DNA from: Purshia tridentata
Lineage: Eukaryota; Streptophyta; Magnoliopsida; Rosales; Rosaceae
Reading direction: 5' to 3'
NCBI GenBank assembly: GCA_003254885.1
Contig: QANT01001102.1
Span: 1-37,800, forward strand
Length of the DNA stretch: 37,800 bases
The notes under the pieces were generated by a model, which was not told where the DNA came from, searched no databases, and saw only the letters and a program-made list of their open reading frames with translations. Shown here piece by piece: positions 1 through 10,600 of this stretch; positions within the stretch are counted from its first letter, which is position 1, and every line of letters starts with the position of its first letter. Both the position numbers and the translations under genes were made by a program.

Positions 1-595
1 TTAAAGTCAATTAATCTTTAAAAATTTAAAAAAATGCTATAAAATTTTGAAAAATTTAAGAAAAAAATACAAAATTTCAAACCGTTATATTACCCAAAAT
101 TCTATAATGTATGTTACCCAAAATTTTAATTTGAACCGATATTGAATCTTTTTTAAAATTTCCATGTTTTTGGACCCTTAATTATTCCATCAATACCAAA
201 ATTGAAGTCCTTGGTTGGTACCAAATACAAACACGATTTAACACACCAAACTTATTTAACTTGCATAACATTGATTTTTGTTTTTCTTTACTATTTCTTA
301 ATCAGATATTGTATCAGACTTTGTACAATTATGGAACTTTACTATTGGTTTTTTTAATTTGTTTGGTCTATTTCAGACAATTTCCTTTTTTTTTCTTATA
401 TCATGTTAGTAACAAATAATCTATTGATAAGATGATAAAAAAGAAAACCTTACATTAAGATTGAATGTTACTTGACATAAACTCGAAATGACATGAAAGG
501 TGGCAGATGTGGTATTCAACTGCTGCCGACAATAATCTCTACCTTGTAAGTATGAACTAATATGCCCACGTATTTCCAACATTCTTGTTATTATA
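1..595. other. AT-rich intergenic DNA, no gene seen
   Basis: No coding region, RNA gene or clear repeat was recognised. The sequence is AT-rich with homopolymer runs. It ends at the left flank (TTATTATAA, 588-596) of the inverted-repeat element described next. Confidence 0.6.
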
Positions 596-1070
596 AGGAA
601 ATTTTATTCCTACTCAACAATCTTATCATTTTACCCAACTTTTCAGATTACTCAACCATCATATTTTTTAAATCAATATGTTCTCATCTTATCCAACCCA
701 AATATCATACCCTTAACCCAACCTAGTCTTTTCAGTTTCTCTACTTACCCAACCTTTCACACACACACCCCCAACATTAGCCAATAGATTGGAGTTTGAG
801 AAAGAGAGTGAGGGAGAAGGAGGGAAGAAAGAGAAAGGGTAAGGGAAGAGAAAGAAAGGGTGAGCTAATGAGAGAGGAAGGAAGAACATAGAGGGGGAAG
901 GCAATGCCGGCGAGATGGGTGGGTGGGTAGGGAATGGAGGTAGGTGTCAGGGCTGCTGTCTGCTAATGGAGTTGATGGGTTCTTTTCTTTCTTTCTTTCC
1001 TTTTTTAAGGGTTCATGTAGCATTCACCAAGCACCCTCCGAATATCTACAATTATTGGACAGAGGGGTTT

Positions 1071-1136
1071 CGAATAGTTATGATACATTTGGTGACTCCC
1101 TGCCGAATAAGTCAGGATGTTTCGGTGATTGGTGGG
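1071..1136 (+). repeat. Two-unit 33-bp minisatellite (CGAATA...GGTGA type)
   Basis: Two diverged 33-bp units (1,071-1,103 and 1,104-1,136) share a CGAATA start and a TTYGGTGA centre. The same unit type recurs at 2,800-2,925 in the same orientation. Confidence 0.5.
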
Positions 1137-2580
1137 AACTCATCTGAGCACCCAATCATCGCGCATGAGCTATTCTAAAACATGATACATCCTGTCGAAT
1201 TATTCTGTAGATGATGAATTATTAGATTTTGTGGATCACTTGGACTCATGTGATAATTTTAGGCATTTATATACTTTTGAATCATGTAATCTTGTCGTAC
1301 ATGAACTTCCATGAAATTGTCTTTGAATTTGCACTTGGATTATGCCTAGATTCTACTCACAGATCATTCAATGGTGGCACACTCCAAAATGGGATCTATC
1401 ACTTTGGGCACGTGGCAATGCCACATTGGTCATTGACCTTAAAATGACCTCACTAAAATCTAATGCTATCAATCCAAAACCAATGATCAATGTAAGGTTT
1501 AATAAAAATGAGTACCCTTTTTTTTTTAAACACAGAATGTTGCAGCCGAGAAGCTTCATCAATCTGACGAGCCTAAAGGTTTATTAGTTGTGAATATATT
1601 TTAACAAATAGACTCTTGGTTTTAAAATCATAAAACCTTCTATAAACTAAAAATTAAAAACATGAGCCAAACTAAATCCTTAACTCACAGGTTTCACACC
1701 AAAGCTAAAAAGATAAAATAGAAATAGTAAAGGGATGTTATACACTCATCCATAATGGGATCTTCCTCCTCACTCAAATCTTTGGATGTTAGGGGTATGT
1801 CCAAGCTAGGTGTTCTTCTCTTCCAGTTTCTAAAGTGCTCTTGCACTCAAAAATTGTGTAGGAGTGAGTATTACCAAATTCAACTAATCATTTGCTCAAC
1901 TAGTCTAAAACATTTGTATACATTTCAAAGTAGCTTTCCAATAAAAACTATAGTATTTGCCAAACTAGCTCAGTCACAATCAAAACATATTAATAGTAAA
2001 CAGAATAGGTTAATAATGTTCAAGCTATTCAAATTGAACTAGTAACTAAACATAAAGTCAATTTCCAATTCTAATGGAGATATAGGACAATCAATAATAC
2101 ATGCCAAACATGATAGGATTACATAAAGTTAATTTCCAGTTCCAATAAAGATATAGGACAAACATTACAAGGCTATCTTTCCTTAACTCTTTCTCAAGTA
2201 ATCCTAGGTTTCGAGTCTTAGTCAACCTAGCCGAGTACCATTAGGGTTTAAAGATATCAAATTTGGTCTTTTGGTATTCCTTAAGTCACTCTTATCAATT
2301 TAGCCATGCATGCATATCAAACTCATGAACAGACAAACATAGGCATGCATCAAAACACATAAGTGTAGTGAATAAAGGAATTCAAACATATCAAGCAAGT
2401 ATGATTTTTAATTCAAGTAAGTCATCAATCTTTGCACATGGGATTAACCATAAAGTTTGTGCAAATATGGTCATGCCTTAGTTTGAAAATCCTATTTAAA
2501 TGTTTAAATAAGGTAAGTTTGTCGCAATGCACAGTTAGTAAATAAGTAATCAACAAGTAGATTTCATAAAATGAAACTTG

Positions 2581-2796
2581 TGGTTTAAATCCACATTTAA
2601 GTATCCAAAATATGACAAATTGTGATTAAAGTAGTTAATTAACTTAGTAGCACCCCTAACCCAAAGTCATTAAAATTTGGAGTGTTTGTGGCTTAAATTC
2701 GCATTTAAATGTCCAAAATGTGACAAATAGTGATTAAAGTAGTTAATTAACCTAGTAACACCCTAATCCAAAGTCATTATAATTTGGAGTGTTACA
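2581..2796 (+). repeat. 108-bp tandem duplication
   Basis: Copy 1 (2,581-2,688) and copy 2 (2,689-2,796) line up along their whole length at roughly 90% identity. Both contain GATTAAAGTAGTTAATTAAC and CCAAAGTCATT. They directly precede the 33-bp minisatellite. Confidence 0.85.
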
Positions 2797-2799
2797 AGT

Positions 2800-2925
2800 A
2801 GGCACCTGCCGCATATCCTAACCATATTCGATGGGCACCTACTGAATATCCTAGACTTATTCGATGGTCTCTTGTTGAATAAGTCATCAACATTCGGTTA
2901 TCACCCACCGAATAAGTTGGAGGTG
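2800..2925 (-). repeat. 33-bp minisatellite, about four units
   Basis: Units start near 2,800, 2,833, 2,866 and 2,899, with GGCACCT/GGTCTCT starts and ATTCGAT/ATTCGGT ends. On the minus strand the array reads as an 11-residue repeat of the form (T/G)YS(V/T)(G/R)(D/A)(N/H)R, inside an open frame of 75 codons (2,792-3,019). There is no other sign that this is a gene. The open frame is probably a by-product of a repeat length divisible by three. Confidence 0.7.
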
Positions 2926-3345
2926 ACCAAATACTGGGTGATCCCAGATTCATCCATGGCATCCATAAACACACAAAAATTACAATATATAACTCATTTG
3001 AAAAGTTCACAAACAACAATTTGACTCTCCATTCGTAAAAACAACCTTGATATATGGGAACAAAAATTAGTTTAGGATTTGGAGTTTATTTATGAGAGTG
3101 AGGTTAAAGTTGAGTTTGGGAGGGAGGGAGGTTTGAGGGTGAATGAGATGTTAGATATAGAAAGAAGATTCACCTTTTTTAAAAAAAAATGAGTTCTCCT
3201 TTTCAACATAGGACATAATTGTCCATTCAAGTATTAAAATTGTGTTGAATAAAATGAGAGGATTGTTGGGTCTGAATAAAATTTTCCTTTATTATTACTG
3301 AATATGTAGACCAAATACACATTATACAAGTTGCGATATAAGTAA

Positions 3346-4295
3346 GGCCGCTGCTATTCCGACCACCCAAAAATTGATGAGTTTAACTATCTTTGCTGAG
3401 TTAACCACTCTTAAATTTAAAATTTTCAATTTTTATTGAGTTGACCACCCTATTATGACACACAAATACCTATGTTTTAATAAACTCTCTACCTTTACTC
3501 TCTAAACCTACCAAACACTCATATCTCATCCTAAACACACCTACCCCACTCCAAACAAACATCAGCTATCCCACCCCAGACAAAGAACACAACCACCCAC
3601 CAAGCAAAGATCGAAACTTCCTCTGTTGGTGCTTACCTTCCTCTGTCGCCATCTCTGTCACTCAACTCCGCTGTCTCCATCACTTACTCATCCCTGCCAT
3701 CTCCCTCAGTCAAATCCTTCACTCATATATACTTAATGAGAAAAAATGCCGAATAAAACAATAAGAAAAACTATAGGCATTTGTCCTTCGATGGATGACC
3801 ATAGAATAATATCTGATTATTCGATGACCTATAATATATTTCGGTACTAGTTTACCGAATGAAAACGCGAACAGCAAATTTTTTAGATTCGATAAATTTC
3901 ATGAAAACTAAAAAAAGATCAAACTAACTTCATTTGACAACTCCAAATTGTTGTTCTGAGTGTCCATTCATCACAAACAAGTGATTTGGGTAAAATGAGA
4001 TTGTTTAAACCAACAATCTATATCTAGAGTTTTAGTTGAAAATGAAGATGATGGATGTTGAGGATGAAGATGAAGATGAAGATGGTGGATGTTGAGGATG
4101 AAGATGGTGGAAGTGGAGGTTTAGGCAACGGTTTTTCAGTGGGTGATAAAGTAGGTTAGCGCGTGTAGGGAGAAAACATGTCTGAAAAATAATGTCCTTT
4201 TATGGTCAATTTGCTATAGAGTAAAACTAATTTTTACTAAATTAAAAATAGAGTGATCTACTCAGCATTTTAGGGTAGTCATAATAGTCGCGACT
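3346..4295. mobile_element. Mutator-like MITE with 9-bp target duplication
   Basis: The element is bounded by a perfect direct repeat TATAAGTAA (3,337-3,345 and 4,296-4,304). The left terminus GGCCGCTGCTATTCCGACCA and the inverted right terminus AGTCGCGACTATTATGACTA match at about 19 of 27 positions and are both followed by CCC-AAAA. A 9-bp target duplication with long degenerate inverted repeats is characteristic of the Mutator superfamily. There is no transposase. The interior has a C-rich stretch (about 3,535-3,720), short CGAATAA/TTCGATG/TTCGGTA motifs (about 3,748-3,865) like those in the neighbouring element, and a GAT-rich microsatellite. Confidence 0.7.
4043..4109 (+). repeat. Imperfect GAT/GAA trinucleotide microsatellite
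   Basis: Repeated GATGAAGATGAAGATG and GATGTTGAGGATGAAGATG blocks lie inside the Mutator-like element. This is a simple repeat and is not judged to be coding. Confidence 0.7.
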
Positions 4296-4434
4296 TATAA
4301 GTAATAAAAATATTAAATGCACACGTTCAAGATTATAGCCAGTAACTTAAATAAACAAGGAGCCTAAAGTCTTGAGCTGGCCATGGTATACTTTTTTTTC
4401 TTTTTCTTTTTTTATTTCACTCATGGCATTTAAT

Positions 4435-4440
4435 TTTATT
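4435..4440 (-). terminator. Candidate poly(A) signal of the acyl-activating enzyme gene
   Basis: AATAAA reads on the minus strand about 145 nt past the stop codon at 4,585. A second AATAAA lies near 4,411-4,416. Spacing fits a plant 3' UTR, but the cleavage site cannot be seen from sequence. Confidence 0.35.
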
Positions 4441-4584
4441 TATGTTTTCAAGAGAAAGCAAGAAACTTACATAAACAACATTAAGAAAACAAAAAAACAA
4501 AAAACAAAAGGTCTTGGGCAGGCTACTTATTTTATATAAAGTACATGCATTTTAAAGTGCTTCTGTAAATTCCTGGTAGGAGGT

Positions 4585-4677
4585 TCACTTGTATAGCTTC
4601 TCTATTTGCTCCTTGTACCGAGCCACGATTCTGTCCCTTTGAATTTTCATAGTTGGAGTCATTAAACCACCATCAAT
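4585..4677 (-). CDS. AAE last exon: catalytic C-terminal lysine and stop
   Basis: Thirty codons and [33 protein letters not shown]. The Lys in PTMK is the conserved adenylation (A10) lysine. Acceptor ATTGCAG. Confidence 0.95.
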   Translation of the reverse strand: MDGGLMTPTMKIQRDRIVARYKEQIEKLYK

Positions 4678-7600
4678 CTGCAATTAAAATGTATAATTAA
4701 TCTGCAGCCAACCAGTCACATCTGTAGCTTGAATGGCAATACGGGGATGGATACTTTACTGTAAAGGGCTCATCCACAATCAAGATTGGTCCAATTTGAA
4801 ATGAACACCCTGAAGTCCTGAATGACATAGAAACAAAAAAAGAAGCCAGTACGAGGCTCAACCAATCAAAGGGAAGCAAAAGAAGAGAGTAGGAGGGAAG
4901 CTGCATAATGTTTATTAGAACAATGATGCATTCTGAGATCATGTGGAGGTTCATTTCAAAATTAAAGTGGACATAAGTTACGTTTCGTGTGTAGGAACTG
5001 CCTTCAGAGTCAAGACCTAGAGGCAAAGATTGTTAGTGCATGTGAGATGTTAGCACATGACCTTGGTGTATCGTGGTCTAGAAATTCAATGCATGGTAGG
5101 AGACAAGACATGCATGGCTCTGGTACATTGGTACCTGAGTTAGGCATAGTATGGGATATGTTAGTATCCCTTGTAAGTATTGTGGTGGATAACCAAGCAA
5201 GATGTCCCAAGAATTGCTCCTAAGAGAAACCTAAGACCTAGTAGGACAATGATAAAGGGTAGTCTTGTGATAAAGTCTTAAGAAAGCTCAAGAAGTTTTG
5301 AAAAGCAGTTTACAAGAAATAGTTTCTTAAGTTTCTATGACATTGTTTACATAGTTTGGTTTGGTGGTTTTTAATTATGATCATATTATGACACTAAAAT
5401 GAAAGCTATTTGCGAAAGTATTTATGAATAAATGATTTTTTATTTCCAACATATGCTAGTCATCAATTATATTGTTGAGCTGAAAGTGAAACATGCACGG
5501 TCACACAAATCCATCAAATATATCCAGAATAATTCAAGAAAGAAATCTTACCATTTTCTCAAGTCTTCATATAGCAAGTTTATCATTTTATCCTTACTTA
5601 GGTCAGAGGCGTTAGCTTCTACAATAGACAAGTTTTTGGCTGCAAGTAAAGCCTCTTCTTTGTTTGGAACAATTATTGCCCCGAGGCGCTGTTGATCCTA
5701 CATATATGAATGCCACCAGATACATAAAATCAGCTTATCTCCTCTTAAAAATGGCAGAATATTGATGACTACAGTTCTTGAAAGTCCAAAGCAGAAAAAT
5801 AAAAAATAAAAATGAAAGTAAGCTGCTAAAACTCAACCTGGCCAACAACAACAATTTGTTGAATTAGATTACTTCTCCTGGCAGCTTCCTCAAGCTCTTC
5901 TGGTTCAACGTTTTCACCTAGTTTTAAAACAAAATTAAGTTAAAGAACAAACAAAAATGCCAACAAGCAGGGTGTTATAAGAGGTGCATTCAAATTCTTA
6001 AGAGTACACTTCAATTTTGAAATGAACCTCCACATGATCTCAGAAAGCATCATTGTTTTTATGGAGGAGGGGACTGTTTTCAAATCCTTAGTATATTTCT
6101 ATCACACCACCCGCCCCCTCCTACAAAAAAAATCCTACAATTCCAATTGCTGTAAATGTTTACAACTTTTAGTTTTATAACAATTGTTTCCTCATGGTTG
6201 TGTGAAAATATTACATAGTCCATCACTGAGAAATTTCAGGTTGTTACTTGTTAATAAGAAGATCCATGGCGGTGTTGCTGAAGAAAATCAAGATTTAGTA
6301 TACCTGTAGATAGAACTATAGTGGCCTTTGCCCGTCCTTCAAGTACAACAACACCTCCGCAATGACGACTTCGCCCTGTTGAGTGGTGAGGAGCAATCCA
6401 ACCAATATCGCCAGTATTAAACCAACCATCCTTATCCAATACTTGTTCAGTAGCCCCTGGATTCTAGTTCAAACATCAATACAAAAGAGTCACTTGACGT
6501 CTTAGTTAAGGAAAAAGTATCTTGAATTCTGATTACAATAATTAATAATCAATTTCAAATATGAAAATAATATCTAGGAGATATTTTTCTATTCCAGATA
6601 GTTATTCACTGTAATGTGAGGATCTCATTGAGTAAAAATGTCAGCAGCAATGTGGCATAAGGTTTGTGCGTGTGTTATATGGAAATGAAAAACATATTGG
6701 GATCACTGCTCTTAAACCTAATTAACCCTCTTTGTATGATATATTAGGTGCAAGAAGTGGTACAATGGCATTGAACAGAAAGTACATTTTCAATGATCCT
6801 ATAGAAACTGGCAATCTGTCCACATTTTCACCAAGTCAATACAGTAAAATCATAAAAGACAATAGTTCATGGAACATGGATAAGTAGTATGAAAAAACAA
6901 GATGTCTAAGAGAGCAAATTGGTTCAAAGAGTGTGCAAGTCTATGGTACAAAGTTATGTTATAATATAGGATCCTTGGCTTTGGGAACAATGATAAACCA
7001 ACAAATATTATCATGGTACAAGATTCCAAGTTCAATACTTGCACTTATAACCTCTGAATTAATTTTATTCCCTATGACTCTCTAGTGGTGCAGAGAGCCC
7101 CACATTTGAGGTTGTTACAATCCTAGTATGGGATAGGATCGTATGTGGTCCTAGTATGGAATGGGGCCATGTTCTGTGCGAAGTGTATCAATATTTAGAT
7201 CTTCCACTCCACATCAGCTTTAACTTTTGTGGTATATTGGTCAAGTACTTATCAGAGGTACAGTTCTAAAATATCAGAATATAGACAAGCCCAGGTGATC
7301 AAAAACTGTACTAATCCTGCTTGCACTTGAGATATATCTAGAAGGTGCAGATTCAGTTTGAAGGAAAATCGTGTGTCTACATACACATACACAGATACAT
7401 GCATACATATGATTAATGTGTATGCATGTAAATATTAAGTACAAGTCAGGCACCTACCTACCCTAACATAATTCTAAAGCAGTTCAGAACTACAAGTTGT
7501 AAAAGGATTGCAGTTTAAAATGTTTCATATGTGTGGCTTCCTGGTGAATACTAGAAGATTACCACAGATATTAAGGGTTCTTCAGCCAGATCATCTTTTC

Positions 7601-10600
7601 AGTGAGCACAAAGACTCTTATATTAAAGAAGAATATACAGGATTCATGGTTATAAGGCTCCGTTAGAAATGCTTTTGTTACATCTTTTTTAAGAGTTAAA
7701 AGTTACACCAGGGCATCTCAATAAGAATGGGAAAATGAGCTTTAAAGACTTTCGGTCACACTATTACAATACCAAAACATGTCATTACCTACTTTCCAGT
7801 ACAATACTTATTAGCATTTATTTCAACAATTCAAAAATTAGAAAGCTCATTTGATCAACGAAAAATAATGATACCTTGTAATATCCTTTCATCACTTGTG
7901 GGCCCCTAACTTTTACAATGCCCCTTGAACCAGGTGGGATAACTTCACCAGTTTCAGATTCTACAACTTTGATCTCTGTAAGTCGAAGTGGATGCCCAAC
8001 TGAACCAAGGACCTTCAAAACATTAAATATGTGACATTGTCATACAATGTACCACTCTATAGAGTAATCAAATGGATAAACAGCAGGCTGATTTTTTCAA
8101 GGATAATCTTTGAAGGATGTCCTCAAATATGCACGGTTCCAATCATTGAATTGTAGGCCTGACATAGGATGTCTTGATTGTCTTCATTTTTCTTAAATAA
8201 GGACATCCTTACTTGAACCTTCCTCTGTGGTAATAACTTTCTATTAGCCATAGGATAAGTTCTACAAACAAGTGAAGTCAGTGCTTGCTAATTGTATGAC
8301 CAGTAACTTAAAACAGGCAAAACCGTTTGATTAGTGAACTTGTCACATTTAATATTGATTCCAAAAGCTAAGTTGTTAGGAGACAAACCCACCAACGTGT
8401 ACCAGGCACAACTCAAGAACACAAACTAACACTTCCCTTAGTTTGTATGTCCACATAATCGAACCTATTTTGTCCTTACACGTCAATAATAGAAATTATC
8501 ATAAACAAAGACATCGTGACATCCACAACCAGGCTCTGATATACCATGCTAAATTTACTGCTGATTCTCATAACTTATGCTGTTAAGAGATAAGTCCAAC
8601 AATGTAAATCAAGCAAAACACAACAACTTTTGTTCAAGGATCAAGGGAGCATATAAAACCAACATAGCTTAACCAGTCACTGCTAGAAGTTTCAAACAAA
8701 AAATGTGATGAGTGATGACTGCATGAAGGTGACACTTTCAAACACTGTTTTTTTTTCAGCTGAACATTTCTGTCAGTCAGACACTATTTTTTGTCATCAC
8801 ATGCAACATTTTAATATAAATTAGATTGTATTGCTTACATTGCATTTTGGCTGCCGAATAGAAATAATAGGAGGAGTCTCTGTTAAACCATATCCATTCT
8901 GTACATTCACGCCAATTGCCTGCAAGTTTACAACACTAATATGAGATCTGATTATCAAAACCTACTGTTTGGCCAGAAAAATAGGTGTGAGAATCAAACC
9001 TCAAAAAATTTATCAATATGTGAAGGCAAAGTACCTCCTGCACTAATGCCAGCCTGCAGGAAGCCAGGGAAAGATCTCCTTAGTCCCCTTCTTTCCAATA
9101 AACAGCATATTGTCTAGTATACAATGAATTATACTTAAAAAGATCCAGAAAAGCAACAAGAGAATATAAATTCTCTTCTAGAATAAGCCGTTTCAAAGAA
9201 GTTTCTGACCAAAAACTAGAAAATTCATTGGACGAATAAAACACTGATTCTTTAGAATGTTTTCTCCCGACTATTGAGTTGGCTTGTGAACTATGTTATA
9301 AGAAAGTGAACCCCAGAATACCAAATGTATCAAAAAGTCAAGTCCTAAATCCTAATTAATTCAGCTGACTACAACAAATAACTTAAGAATAAGATGACCT
9401 ATTATAAGATTCTAATGATCTTCAAAAGCAAATCACAAAGTCAAATTCCAATAAAAAGAAACTGACTACAATAAATAACTTAGAGATAATATGACCTTTG
9501 ATATTCCAATCGCAGAATGAATTTTATTATAGACTAGGTTCTTTCCCAACATATGCAAAGGCCATAAAATTGCAGACACGATTCTTGCCCATAACCAATC
9601 AGATACTGAAGCAACATACAAAGGTTGCTTCAGGTTCCTTGTCAAATATTTCCCCTGTGAACCAAATTGAAAATCATCCACCGTAATAACATATTAGTCA
9701 TAATAAGATCAACGATCAAGCGTGAAACCAGTTGCAAATCAGTTTCATACAATAAAAGCATTTAAAACAAGAGTTGAGCACAAAATTTACCAGAAGGATT
9801 AAAATACACTCAGTCAAACAAAATTATGAAGCAATAGATATTACAAAAGATCCATCTAACTCAAGGTCGCATAACTAATTTAGTTTACTGATGTTGGTGG
9901 AGAGTAAATATATATTGTAATTAGGATTCAAGAGTATCTAATTTCCAATTTTGTTTAGGGGCGTGTTCAGTATTATTTTTTAACCCTTTTATGGTTATCA
10001 TTAATTTATTTTACTATCACATTTTTTCAATACAGTGTTGGAGCATCAGTTCGAATAACTCTAGAGTTTGTTTTCTCAAGAGTATCTATTGCTTATGTTT
10101 CCATATCATTCTCTAGAGTTTTTTTATTCATCATTCTTTTGCTGTCATATATTTGGTTTTAATCTTTTATTTTTCCTTCTGTTGTGTTTCTGATCATAAT
10201 AGCCATGGTTGTTTCCACGATTTGTTTGCTCCCCCAATTGATAATTAATTATGGACTACTTGTGTTTGTAGTTGAATTTACTAAATTAAGTTTGATTATT
10301 GAGTTTTCTTGTAGCAAGTTAAGGTGGTGTGACACATGATGTCTAAGTTGTTAAAGTGGTGAGGCTCATGATGCCACCTAAGTCACTTGTGAAGAAACGT
10401 GATGTCATTCAGTTTTAAGGCACATGATGCCTAAGTTGTTAAAGTATGCAATAATAATATTTTTAGTCAGTTTTCAAGAGGAGCATCAGAAACCAAAAAT
10501 TTAATTTGTTCAATTTTTTTTTTTTTTAAATTGATCAATCTGAGGGATTGAAGATGTTGAATATCATTATTCAAAGGAAATTCAGGACTCAAAGTGACAG

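Larger units (their letters stand above)
596..3288. mobile_element. Putative non-autonomous Mutator-like TIR element, about 2.7 kb
   Basis: The left end (about 596-640, AGGAAATTTTATTC...) and the reverse complement of the right end (about 3,243-3,288, AGGAAAATTTTATTC...) are inverted copies of each other, about 82% identical over ~45 bp by hand. The flanks TTATTATAA (588-596) and TTATTATTA (3,289-3,297) differ at one base, so a 9-bp target duplication of the Mutator type is likely. The exact outer base is uncertain by one. No transposase is visible inside. The interior holds a purine-rich stretch (about 790-900), two 33-bp-period minisatellites, a 108-bp tandem duplication (2,581-2,796) and a diverged ~74-bp-offset duplication (about 2,047-2,165). 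Alternative: two separate, oppositely oriented elements. Confidence 0.5.
4921..6055. repeat. Widely spaced ~48-bp inverted repeat
   Basis: The arm at about 4,921-4,968 and the arm at about 6,007-6,055 are reverse complements with only a few mismatches (shared core AACCTCCACATGATCTCAGA). They flank exons 13 and 14. No target duplication was recognised, so these may be two oppositely inserted fragments of the same short repeat. Confidence 0.7.

Noticed and set aside
713-904. 63-codon minus-strand frame rich in Pro, Ser and Phe
   Set aside because: It is the translation of a purine/pyrimidine tract inside a transposable element, with no domain and no splice or promoter context.
2792-3019. 75-codon minus-strand frame with an 11-residue repeat
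   Set aside because: The repeat period of 33 bp keeps the frame open by itself. No signal peptide, domain or independent evidence of a gene. Reported as a minisatellite instead.
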